A stretch of DNA of 64,000 nt from Cudoniella acicularis (Eukaryota; Ascomycota; Leotiomycetes; Helotiales; Helotiaceae). This document shows, one piece after another, positions 11,600 to 22,972 of the stretch (within the stretch, counting starts at the first letter, position 1; each line of letters opens with the position of its first letter). Both the position numbers and the translations under genes were made by a program. The notes under the pieces are model-generated. The model made no database searches and was not told the DNA's origin. It saw only the letters and a program-made list of their open reading frames with translations. The stretch lies in contig JAAMPI010000003.1 in assembly GCA_013054445.1 (NCBI GenBank), positions 62,001 through 126,000 of the forward strand. The letters run 5' to 3'.

Positions 11600-14175
11600 A
11601 GTGGTTTTAAGGCTATGGACGGCATATTCCTAGATTCGATTGTTAACGGCAAAGGTCCAAACCTTGAGTATGAAACACGCCCTATTTTAGTCTAATATTT
11701 CTTCTAGTCGGATCACAATCTAGTATCGTCCCAGTCCATGGGCTAAATCCAGTGAACAAAGACTTTCACGCCAAGTTAACCTGGACAACAGGAGGCAAAT
11801 TATGGCTAAAAGACTTCCTGACGGAAAGATTGCCAAGAGCAAGAGTGCTTCTGTTAGGGTACAATTCAAGCGTTGCATTTAGGACATCTACTGCGGATGT
11901 TTGGGAACAAGCAGCGAATCTGCTTAACTTGCTGGACTTGAATCGCAGAGACGATATCAATCGGTCGATTATCTTTATACGCACAGTTTGGAAGAGATTG
12001 TAGTGAAAAGCGCAAGTTGTTTCCGTTCAAACTGATTATTGTCTTCTTTTAACCCACAAGAGCTAAAGTATATACGCGAAGCAGGCTTTAGTAGAAGCAA
12101 AATTGAACGATAAATAAAGTGCAATTCGGGTAGCAACTTTCAGTATAGCATTTTTTGCAACACCACATAGAGGAGGGAATCATACAACACTTGGAGAAAT
12201 CGCTGCCACGATCGCACAAACAATTATGCGGACCCCAGGAAACACCTTCATAGATCATCTGAAAAGGGATTCCCTGTTCTCAGAAAGTCTCACGGATCAA
12301 TTCAAGCATCAATATAAGGATTACAGAATCTTAAGCTTTTACGAAACCAAGTTCTTCAAGGGCACGACGAGTTTGGTGAGTTCAACGGCTGTTAGAGAAG
12401 TCAAACTAACTCTTCTCAGGCTGTGGAGAAAGAGTCAGCCGTCCTAGGCCTTGCGGGAACACGTGAGACAGCTATCGCCCTCAACACAGATCATTCTCAA
12501 ATCTGCAAGTTTGGCGAGGTCAATGGAGTGTATAAACAAGTCGAGGATAACATATATTATCTTGCCGAATTAGCCGTTCAGAATTCCGCGCAGAGACATG
12601 GTGAAGGCCAACAGCAGTGAAACATCAACCAAAAACAGCTAAGGTCAGCTTATAAGTTTTCAAAAAACGCCCTTAAGAGATTTGGGATGACAGCTAAGAT
12701 TCATACTACCATAGTCTTAGTTCCGCATACTGAAAACCCTGGATTTGTTTGTAGAGATGTATTTCTTCAACGCCTAATCAGACGTCTTTCTCCACAAGCA
12801 AGCCCCCAACCTCGCGTAGCACTCTTTGGTCTAGGAGGGATTAGGCGAATCTCTTACATTATATAGCATATCACCTTGCTAATGTTTTCAGGAAAGCCCA
12901 ACTAGCTGTCAAGTATGCCTACTGGCTTCACACAAGAGAGCCAGACACGTCTATCTTCTGGATTCATGCAAGTAACACCGAACGGTTCCATCATTCTTAT
13001 CTGGAACTTGCCCAAAGCCTAGAAATTCCGCAGGCGGACTCTACAAAAGTTGACATACTCGCCCTCGTGAAAGGTTGGTTAGAAAGGAAGGGTTCTGGCA
13101 AATGGTTGATGATAATCGACAATGCTGACGATTTCGATATGTTCTTCGATACCAAACAAAGCAGCGTGAAACTCCAGACTATAAAATTGGCCGACTACAT
13201 CCCGGACGGCAGTCATGGTTCTGTTCTGTTAATGACAAGAGACAAAAACGTTGCTGTCCGCAGTTTGAAAAGCTCAAGCCCACTTTCCCTAATCAATGTG
13301 TTGGCAATGAGGCAATCAGAAGCAACAGAGCTTGTGCATCAAGTTCTGGCTGGTGAAGAATACAACGACGAAAACATTCAAGAACTCACAAAGTCATTGG
13401 AATACCTACCATCTGCAATCACACATGCCGCTGCCTTCATTTTGGAAAATTATATTAGCATTGGGATATACTTGCAGAGATACATAGACAACAAAGATGA
13501 CGCAATTGAGCTCTTAAGCCACGATTTTGAGGCCTTAGGAAGAGATAGAGAAACTCGTAATGTGGTTGCAACAGCCTGGATGGTTTCTTTCAAGCAGATC
13601 AAGGACCAAAACCCACAGGCGGCTAACATCCTGTCATTGATGGCTTTCCTGGACCGTCATTGCGTACCGGAAGAGCTCCTGCGAAAATACCGAGAACCGA
13701 ATTCAAGCACGGATTTTGAAAAGGCTTGCGGGACTCTAAAGGCATTTTCTTTAATTGAAGGCCATTGCAGGAAAGCCACATCGAGCTTTCAGCATGCACC
13801 GAATGGTTCAGCTGGTGACACGACAATGGTTGATACATCATGATGAATCAAGACACTGGGTGGATAATGCCTTGACCGTCGTTTCCAAAGTGTTTCCTTC
13901 AGGAGAGCGGGAAAATTAGGATAGATGTGAGGTTTATTTTCCACATGTTCAGATGGTCTTGGACAGCGAGGATGGCTCAGCAGCAGGAACAGAGTTCAAA
14001 GCAGATCTTCTCCACAACGTTTCGTCGTATTTTCGAGTCAAAGGATACCACAGCCAAGCAAAGTAGGTGGGTCTTCAGGCAGTGGAAATCAGACGCAGCT
14101 CACTGGGAGATAATCATCCAGATACTACCTGGAGCTTGACTAGCTTGTCGAGAGTTCATCTGGAGTGAGGCTTAA
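11600..14175 (+). pseudogene. NLR-type gene: alpha/beta hydrolase, NB-ARC, TPR (inactivated)
   Basis: Successive plus-strand frames reconstruct a fungal STAND/NLR. An N-terminal lipase-like alpha/beta hydrolase spans about 11,715-12,600 (VPVHGLNP, HAKLTWTT, WLKDFL, GYNSS, a damaged nucleophile elbow HSLEEIVVKS, FFATPHRGG, then ICKFGEVNGVY). An NB-ARC domain spans about 12,700-13,770 (degenerate P-loop GLGGIRKAQLA, Walker B WLMIIDNADD, RNBS-like YLPSAITHAAAF, WMVSFKQI). It ends with SMHRMVQLVTRQWL and a TPR start ending in LGDNHPDT. Introns look real (12376-12419; 12845-12891, the latter with a GC donor). Lesions: a frameshift near 11,980, TAA at 12115-12117, a frameshift near 13,785, and TAG at 13917-13919 and 14064-14066. 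The sequence is not AT-shifted, so decay was by ordinary mutation. Such proteins trigger fungal incompatibility or defence responses. The 370 bases before it contain nothing recognisable. Confidence 0.75.
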
Positions 14176-15764
14176 TTGGTAAAGCTTTGGGCATACAACG
14201 ATTAGCGGTAGCCGGTTTGAAATTGGGTTCGAATAAGGAAGGAGCGAAGGAGGTCCCACGTCGGGATTTCCGAGAGAGGATATCAAGGAAAAAGCTTTTC
14301 ACGCCGCGAGGATGGAGAATGAGGGGAAGAAAGGGAAGATAAGGGGGGCCAGAAAAGCACAGAACGGGGTAAATAGGATGCAGGCTCATGTTGAAGCTTC
14401 GCAGAGATTACTTGCAGCAGCGGAGGATGAAGTGTTGTGATAGGGCGGAAAGATTTTGTGCTGTGGGAGAGATGGAAATGAAAGAGCAAGTGGAAGAAGA
14501 GGCGCTTTTTGCAGATGCACAAAAGGTGCTTCTAACTGGAAGTCGGGCCTCTCATGGTGATGAGGAAAGGGCTGGAACTGGGGGTATTCTAGTTGTTGTT
14601 TCGCTGCATTCGGAAGCACAAGAAGAAAATGATTTGGATGAGATGTTGAGAGATATTCTTAAACAAGTAAAGACTTAGGACCAGTGATGGGAGAAGGATC
14701 TCCAGACTCTCAACAAATAGATATGTATATTGTGCATAAGCTTCATCCCCACCTTCGAGTCTATTCCCACCCCAGCAACCTTTCACCCCCCCCCCCCCCC
14801 CACGGCGTGTACTTGATCGACATAAATATAAAGAAAGCAAACCCACCAAAATAGATAAGCCCAGCTTTCATAAAAATGGTACAAACACTATTTTATAAAA
14901 TGCTAAGGTTTCAATATTTTGAAGTGTTTGATGAGTGGTATGCTGAATTTGAAAAATACATTTCCAGCACCACACCCAGCGCATGGTCAGAGACTGTGAT
15001 TGACATAAATCGGATGATCAAGACTGCAATTGACATAAATATCTGTGCCTTCACCACATTCATGATTTCTTCCACCCACTCGGAGACAAGCATATCCTTC
15101 TTAATCTTGCATCGCATCGATATCACGCCGATTAGTTCACGAACTTCAAACCCACTTCCGACCCCCGAATTCTGTCCACAAAACCCGGCAAAAACCCCCA
15201 ATAAAAGTAAGCTTATAAACATTCATCTAAAGATATGGTCCAATAATTGAAGTCCGATTGTGCGGAAACGTTTCTGGGCGAGCTTGATCCTTGGTGCGAT
15301 GCGGTGCGGGTTTGAGTGGAGTTTCACGATGTGGAACTGGCGGCGGCGTAGAAGTACTGAATTCCTTTTTGGTGCTTCTTATTCTCAATATTCTTTGAAG
15401 GAAGAATAGTCCATAATCTTTAAACATTTAGTTCATTCCTTTCATGCTGGAGTATTCTAGTGTATAGTCGTGTCGACCACGGCCACCTAATTACCGATGT
15501 CTCAAAGCTACTTGTTACTTTGTCGGAGGCCAAATCTCTGCAACGAAACGGTTTTGTGTCTTCTTCAGCCGCAGCCAAAGCACCGGAAATCTCCTGCACT
15601 TGACATAATGGCAATTGCTCGAAGACAGCCAGATGTGGCGGAGATGGAGACGTAGATGGACGAGATACAGAAGAAGGGAGGAGCGAGCGACTGGTCATTT
15701 TTCACGTTGGATTCGAAAATCACGAGTCCGGAAGCAAGAATGCCGGTTGAGTCGGATGAGATTG
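14176..15764. other. Normal-GC stretch without a recognised gene
   Basis: Several short open frames occur (plus strand 14388-14678, 96 codons, Glu-rich with QVEEEALFADAQKVLL; plus strand 14876-15250, 124 codons; minus strand 14911-15222) but none has a recognisable domain, strong start context or consistent splice sites. A run of 16 C lies at about 14,788-14,803. It may be further decayed gene sequence downstream of the NLR relic. Confidence 0.5.
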
Positions 15765-15924
15765 CTCTGGAAGAGGGTTGGAGAGAGGCAGTGAGGGGAA
15801 ATGGAAAGAGTCTTGCTTGGCGTCAGTATTGTCCCCCCTTTCGTCTCTGGAAGAGGGTTGGGGAGAGGCAGTGAGGGGAAATGGAAAGAGTCTTGCTTGG
15901 TGTCAGTATTGTCCCCCCTTTCGT
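15765..15924. repeat. Tandem duplication, 2 x 80 bp
   Basis: The 80-base unit starting CTCTGGAAGAGGGTTGG occurs twice head to tail (15765-15844 and 15845-15924) with only a few mismatches. Eighty is not a multiple of three, so the duplication shifts any frame through it; it is probably a replication-slippage event in non-coding DNA. Confidence 0.85.
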
Positions 15925-16270
15925 CGAGGTATCGAGGGATTCGGAGGCAAAGTGGGTTGAAAGCGAGGGTCAAGAAGTTGTAGAACTTGTAGGGCGGAAT
16001 GGAAAATAGACTGATCAGATTTTGAATAGGTTCGTATACATTATTTACTTGTATATTTTGGGGTTACGATTGATTGGCTGGGACAGTAGGTTCAGTTTTA
16101 TTATTTTCTCATGTTCTGATTTTTATAAAACACACTTGAGCCTTACATTTAGTATAAAGCTGATTGGATTTTAGATTGTGCTTGCTATTTTACAGTTCAG
16201 ACATGATTATAGTACAGAACTTCAAGGCTAGTTCGTCGTTTCCGTAATTATACAACTAGTATTTGGAGCC

Positions 16271-16850
16271 ATGACTTTAATTGGACTGATGAGAGGTGGT
16301 GCTTTAACGGCGTTCATATCAAAGGAATATGGAAGACAGGTGTATATGTTAGGTGCCTTTTGTAAGTGCTCCCTCCTTGTGTTTAGCCTGGTTCTATTAG
16401 CTTCAGTTTATATCTTAACACGAGCTTTCAGTATTTATAATGCTCGGCGTTACGCTCTAGTTCCTTTCCGTATCACCGGATCTAAACACTCTATCATGAG
16501 CCTCGATTAGGCTTTTCCTCGCTAGAAAGCTCTTTACAGGTTTTCTACTAGGTATTTTCATCACCGCGGCCCCGACTTACTACTCTGAGCTAGCGCCTTA
16601 AGCTCTGCGTAGTGCTATGGCCGTAGCTATCAACTTTAGTATCGTTCTTAGTTAATGTCTAGCTTACGTCGTGATACGCTAAACACAACATCTAGACGGT
16701 GTGAATTGGTACTGGATTTTATTCGTAGTATAGTAGGTATTTACTAGAATTAGTATTATTATCCTTAAGTAGTTTCCCGAGAGCCTCTATTTATTAGTAA
16801 TATAAGGCAAAATATAAGGGGCGAAGAAGAATATTAGTAGGTTATATAGT
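16271..16850 (+). pseudogene. MFS sugar (maltose/hexose-type) transporter fragment, RIP-hit
   Basis: From about 16,525 the plus-strand frame reads ARKLFTGFLLGIFITAAPTY then SELAP, SAMAVAINFSIVL, RTQ-type loop residues, DGVNWYWILFVV and FPESLYLLV. This is the middle of a fungal sugar-porter-family permease (helices 4-6 with the typical PESPYYLV block). Gln codons before the Ala-Leu-Arg, Cys-Leu-Ala-Tyr and Thr-Gln-His segments and in the Val-Gln-Trp block read TAA/TAG, as RIP would produce from CAA/CAG. The N-terminal 79-codon open frame from 16271 (GALTAFISKEYGRQVYMLGA) fits the helix 2-3 loop. The homology fades at about 16,850, exactly where the LTR-like repeat starts. The 345 bases before 16,271 contain nothing recognisable. 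Confidence 0.65.
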
Positions 16851-17225
16851 AGTAGTAACAAGTATTTGTTAGAGGTAAGGGTATAACCGTAGTACGCGNT
16901 ATATANTATATAGAAGATATATCTATATAGTTATTAGTAGGCGGCTAAAGTAGATAGCGGAAGAAGAGTCGACTGTTAGGTCGAGAGAGATTTAAATATA
17001 TAGAATAATAATATAATTTTAACTTAAAAGACTTATCTATCTATAAAGAGGTGAGTAGTATAGAGGGACGAGAGGCCTCTAAAATAGAAGACAAAACTAA
17101 TAACTGAAAAACTCGAATCTCTAGAAAGGATAGTTGTTGTTCCTTTCTAGGAGAAGGGGAGAGACCTTATATACATGAATATAGTCACGTGCTACGGCAC
17201 GTGACATAGAACCCTACTATAGTAG
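16850..17225 (+). repeat. LTR-like repeat, copy 2
   Basis: Shares its last ~170 bases with 6,276-6,445 in direct orientation, including the CACGTG palindrome and the CCCTACTATA end. Two Ns lie at 16,899 and 16,906. It interrupts the sugar-transporter relic, so it looks like a solo LTR or the end of an inserted element. Copy 2 carries about 100 extra bases in its left part. Confidence 0.55.
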
Positions 17226-20210
17226 ACTATATATACTATAAGTATAGTTATTAGAAGCTTCTATAGCTTAGAAATTAACGTTTATAAATCAAAGAATAAC
17301 CTAGAAGTTTCTATTAAGGTTTAAACCTTAAGCTTAGAATAGTATTTATTATCTAATAATATAATAACTAGTAAATATAAGCGCTTTAGATAGTATACGT
17401 ATAGTCGATTCCTATACTTAAACGAGAAGTATACTAGTATCCTTTATTATAGACCTGGTTTAGAGGTCTAGTCAGGGCCGATCACGTGACCTTATATCGT
17501 ATATATATCCTCGTTTTAGACCTCGTCTAAGCTCTTTACCTTAGTATTCTAAGTAATAGATCTACTTTACTATTAGTCTATTATATTACTATAATAGTAG
17601 CGGTTAGAATAGCTTTTACTAGTATACTAGTAGGCTAAAAAGACACTAAAATTAATCGGAATCAATTCTACTATTCTACTATATATATAGGTCTAGCTAG
17701 TTATACCTACCACGTGCCCCTATACGTGACTAACGTACTAGATCTATAATATCTTTAGATAAAAAACACGAAACAGAATATAACCCTCGTATAGCTAAAG
17801 TATTATAAGCTAAACTATTGTTTTTTTCTAAACTAAAGAGAACTCTTAAGAAGAGTATATATAGTCTTCTTAGTCCTTACTGACTACGGTTACTTATTAC
17901 TTGTAAGCCTATATAGATTACTTTTATAATAGTTATTTTTAATATTACTAGCGAAGCTATTAAAGAGTCGTGGCCTAACAAGTCGTACGGCCTAATAATC
18001 TACCTCTATATCGATAAGAAGTAGAACGAGGTTTAAGGGGATTTCGATATTAATATCGAAGATAGATATTTTATCTTAGACTTATTATTAAACGGGCTTA
18101 AGCCCGATATACTAACGAAATTCTAATAGCGCGGAAGAGAGATAGAGACGGGAGAGCGTATACTAGGAAGTAGCGAGATAATTATAGGCGTAGATATAAC
18201 AGTTATAAGAAATCTTAAAGGAATAAGCGATACTCCTATTGACTTTAAAGGGAAGAGGAAGCCTATTCCGTTAGGAACTATTAGCTAGGACGTAGGCTAT
18301 TATCGTTAAGGCTAGGAGGAATATACCTATAATATCGACTTCTGTTCTTATATTAAAAGGTAAATAAATAGTAACTCTAGTAAGGGCTAATACGACTATA
18401 TTACCTCGGACGATAAAAAGGCCTAAACAGAGAAAATAATTATAAAACATTAGTTTATTTTAAAACGTCTTTATAAAAGATTAATTAACTTTAAATATTT
18501 TAAAGAGATTACGAATTTTTTTATTACTCTTTATATACTTTATTAATAGCTTAATATTATTTAAATTTCCTTTTATATAAACTCTTTAGAGCTTTTCTAA
18601 TCTAGTGTTTAAGTCCGAATTTAACTGCTTTTATTAAGCTAACTAGTTTAAAATATACTAAACTAAAGTTAAAAATCATATATTACTCTAAACCGGATAA
18701 CTCGAGTAGATATCTATAGCTAATTCTAAAAGCACTAAACTACTACTAAGGGATACGAGGAGTATAAAACCCGCCTTAAGAAGCTAAAAGAACGATATTT
18801 CGAACCTTACCTCTAATCCCTTATTAAACTCTAATAATATATCTTTTAGATTACCTAGCTCGAAGACTTATATAGATAATAGATCTGTCCTCGCCTTTAT
18901 ATAAGCTTAGCGAGCCGGGAAATCTTATACCTTTAAGGCTCTATTAAGGCTTAGTATACCGGTCGATAGACATACCCTAGATTTAGAAGAGATTAGGATA
19001 ATTTAGGTAGTCTAATCGTTAGTACTATAATATAGGCTTTTAGTAATTAATATAAAAAGGCGTAAATAAGTAAGGAGCTAGATTAGTTTAGGGGCGCTCG
19101 CTAAAAATATAGCGTACCGTTCCCTAAATTTAGAGCGAGGTTATTAAGATATAGTATAAGGTCTTTTCTTTCTCTTAATAAGTAATAATTTATTTATAAA
19201 GATTTTAAATATCAGGAGAAATAAAGAGAATTATTCTATATATATAAAGTAGACTACTAATAGCTATACGTAAATATAAATAGTGGTTTAACTGATATAT
19301 AAATAATAGAAGGTTGCTTTTATATTATTTTATCCGATTAACCTTCTTTATTTATAATACTTAAACAGACAACTACTATATTATATTTATATATAGTATA
19401 TAAGGAAAGACTAAAAAGTAATTTACGAGTTATTCTATCTTATTAGCTTTACTTATATATTATATATATAGCTACTTTAATATTTTAAGGTGTTATAGGT
19501 AATAGAAATAAGATACGTTATATAAGACCTAAACATTACCTCCTCGGACGTTATACGTATAGTATCTTAAACTCGCCCTAATTACCTGAAAATTATTAAA
19601 CAGTCCCTAATTAAAAAAGCTTCTAGAGGGTCAGGTAGCGGGTAGAGCTGTTAGCTAGTCGCGGTAGGTATCAGGTAAGCTTACTAAGAGAGCCTAAACC
19701 CCTTTAAAACTCCTCGATATTTCTAGTATTATTAATAGAAATAAAATACTTAAAAATAAATATTTAATTATTAACTATACTTATTAATATTTCTTTTCTT
19801 AGACTTTAAGAAATAATCTAAAAACTTTTAGAATAATTTAATTTAATATAAATAAGAGAGTTTTTTTTTTTAAAAACTTCTTTTTATTACTTAAAAAAGC
19901 TATAATAATTTAATACTATATTCTTTTTAAAGACTTTTACTATTAAAATACTTAATTATATCTTATATATTTAGAAATAGATTAATAATATTTAATTACT
20001 AGCTATTTAAGTCTTAAACTTTTAAATAGCTATAAATTATTTACAATTTAAATTTTAATTATTTTAATTCTAAAGCTTTAGATATAAAGATATAAAAACT
20101 GATAGAAACTCATTTTATAGTTATAATAATATGTCTATATAGGCTTTAGAAGCAGTTCTAAAATAGTAATTCTGTTCTAAGAGAGCTTAGTAGCGGTCCG
20201 AGCTCTAGGA
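17226..20210. other. AT-rich RIP tract, unidentified decayed repeats
   Basis: About 3 kb very poor in CA/TG, with stops in all frames and no open frame of 60 codons. Slightly GC-richer patches (17,940-18,440; 18,690-19,150; 19,580-19,700) may be remnants of transposon coding sequence, but I could not assign a family. Confidence 0.6.
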
Positions 20211-20504
20211 ATTGTCATTTATAATAGTTATTATTTTCTAAAGTTGGGAATAACGAGTGACCTGACGCCACCCCTCATGCGCTTTTGCCACGACGAAGAG
20301 GAGCGTGGTGAAGAACTGCTCTTTGATTAACGCAATTGCTCTCGCCCCACCAAGGTTATATACCACGAGATCTATATGAAGCTCTGTGTATGACAAGTTC
20401 CTTCTCAGGTGTGGGAAACGACATTAATTTCGTGTCAAAACTCTAGATCTGGTAGGAAATATCTTGAAGGCTTAATTGGCGCAGACTTGCGTCGACATAA
20501 TTTC

Positions 20505-22972
20505 TCATGAAACCTTCTCTATGCTCTTCACACCATATAAATATAATGGAAGTACAAGGCTGAAAAATCCAAGGCTAAGCGAAACAGTAACCGTCCATCG
20601 ATCTCGTCTTGTCTTCCCGTCCGAGGTCAGAGCAGAGATCCATACACAAGCGAAGTACGCAATGAACGAACCAAATACGAGACATTGAAGCTCTTCCACT
20701 TTGACGGCCGTAAATTGTCGAGGATCAAAGTTCCACAATCGCATCCAGCCATGATTTCGAAGTGAAAAATAGGCCGTGGTGCAATATGGCGTCTCCATGA
20801 CATTGGTATAAGTCAGAAATGACCAGACAAGGATCCAACATGCATTAATGACTGCGATTAACTTCCCGAGAACGCGTGTGATCACGGCAGCTCCACAAAG
20901 AAAGGTATGGAATCGAGTGCGTTTGTGGTGATCCAAAATAGGCTGGTCGGGATACTCCTGGTTGTAACGTTGATAATGAAGGAGAGCCGTGTGCGAGAAC
21001 AGGCTGCCAAGAGTCAACAACAACCACGATATGGTGGCACCAACGGCATATATGAGCAACCCGCCAGAGTCACATCCTAGACCCTGTCCACCTAATTAGT
21101 CTCTAAGTATTGAAAAGCAATGGAAAACTTACAACAGGTGGCGAATAGTACATCACAAATATTGCTGGCCCAATTGTGCCCCATTGGACCACAAGTCCGA
21201 AAAGATTCGCCATGATGAAATGTATCCATTGCGCACGGCTAATTTCTTTCCACTCGGGATATGCAGTGAAGCGGTTAACATCAATCCCGAGATACCGATC
21301 CAGTACACTAGGTGATCCACTTAGAATTCTTTCTAGAGGCTCTGTCCAATCCCAGATCCTAACAGGTCGCCGAGTGCCCACAGAAGTCAAGGCAGCTCCT
21401 TTTTCAAGGTTAAGCGATTCAGCATCAAAGGCGTGCGCGGTATTGTATAATCCATCCGTTTGAAAGACTTCACTTTCTTCAGTGTCTGGGACCTGGTTAT
21501 CCTTCAATCGGTCATGAAGAGACTCATAACTTCGAATAATGTGGTCACTAGACTGCCCAGAAGGGAAGAATCTGAATGGAAAGGCGATTAGACCCTCATT
21601 TTCCCCATCTCCTTCGATAGAGAATCCACACATCTTCGGAATACGAACATTATCATAGGCTTTTCCATCTTCATTCTTGATCTCGTATCCTTGAGTAGAC
21701 TGCCGACGACTGATGAAGTATTTGGGAACTAGACCTGACTTTTGTATTATAGCTGTTTGGTCGTATTGCTTGGCAACGTTTCCATCACCAAGGGCAAAGT
21801 GCAACTTGTTATACACTTTACCAGGAGAAGACAAAGCGTCGCGCATGGCCTTGGCTTTGTAGAGTGACTTGATGGCTACTGGGCCAAACGTGGCTGCGAA
21901 CTAAGAAGTCTTTTGATCAGTACACCGAACGTCAGAGGCTAGGGGTTCCTAGAGCATCGTAATGGGAAAAGCTTCACCTACCACCCACAACCACAAGGTC
22001 CCCATGCAGATCTGCCATTCCGAACTATTGGAAGATGTTGCTGAACCGGGAAGGCTCCAGAAGTCAGCAATGATGGCAAGGACCCATGCCAATGCAGCAA
22101 TGAAAGTTTGGACAATGAATACGGCATCTATTCTGCGCCATAACGCTTCGATTTTTGCCGCCGCGGCGATCCACCACCAGTGATTTTCCGGAGATGTGAT
22201 CAAGCTGCTCAAGAACCCGGGTCGTGGATTGAGTCGCACAGGAGCTTGGATAAAAGCTTGCAAAATTTTCTTCGCGGCCTCACATCTCTCCGCAAGGTGT
22301 AGAAAGATGGATCCGGTGGGGTCAGAGACAAGTTTTGCTTCAAGGCGGTCGAATCTTGTGCTAACTGCGCGACGAAAGAAAGCGGCAAGGATAATGGATG
22401 ACGAGATCCAAGCAGGGCTTCCAATAGATATAAATATGCTTAAAAAATCGCCATAATTGCTACCAGTTTGTCGGGGAAACTGTGCAAAAATGGCAATCCA
22501 TGGGAGCAAAAGACCAGCAGTAGTGGCTGAGAAATCTGGGAAAGAGAATATCTATTTCAAATCAGCTATACGAGTTTCGCGCATAAAGGCACCTCAAATT
22601 ATTATGATGTCGATGTATACGTACCTCACCAAATTCAGGAGGACCGCAGAAAGCGTAGATATCGGGAGCGAAAACTCCCGCAGACTCCGAGAGGTTGCTC
22701 GTCGGTTTGCCAAATCTATCGGCAAAGATTTCGATTTCGTAGTCAGGATATCCGGTCCAACTATTGCACATGTCCTGATCAGAAGTGCTTAAGGTATCAA
22801 AAATGTTCTGTAGTAGTTGCTGCGCAGAGAACACGTTTGTGGTTTTGTTGAGCGAATTAAGGATGATACAACCACAAAATCCCTGGTAATCGTCTACTTT
22901 AATTCTGGCTCTGGATACTGTCGCAAGGGAGACAATAATGCTACAAAGAGCCACCTTCCGGCACATGTACAT
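20505..22972 (-). CDS. Polytopic membrane protein, fungal family of unknown function (747 aa, 4 exons)
   Basis: Exons 22972-22630, 22535-21982, 21900-21133 and 21083-20505 join in frame to 747 residues. The start ATG opens a hydrophobic signal-like segment (VALCSIIVSLATV). Donor GTGAGG at 22629, and GTAGGT and GTAAGT at the next two introns, pair with clean CAG/TAG acceptors. The extracellular-looking N-terminal part contains CGPPEF; exon 2 begins with a membrane segment (TAGLLLPWIAIFAQF); exon 4 opens with GLGCDSGGLLIYAVGATISW, a motif I associate with a widespread fungal family of uncharacterised integral membrane proteins. About seven or more membrane segments are evident, the last near the C-terminus (VSLSLGFFSLVLPLYLYGV). 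No enzyme motif is visible. It stands alone between AT-rich DNA and a long spacer, and seems intact. Confidence 0.8.

Noticed and set aside
14168..14240. tRNA-like string with GGTAAAGC and GGTTCGAAT
   Set aside because: Acceptor and T-stem arms do not pair and the segment overlaps the end of the NLR coding relic.
6176..17225. The two LTR-like copies as the two ends of one 11-kb retrotransposon
   Set aside because: The interval between them contains a complete Tc1/mariner element, an undecayed NLR relic and a sugar-transporter relic on ordinary DNA, and copy 2 has its own insertion site.
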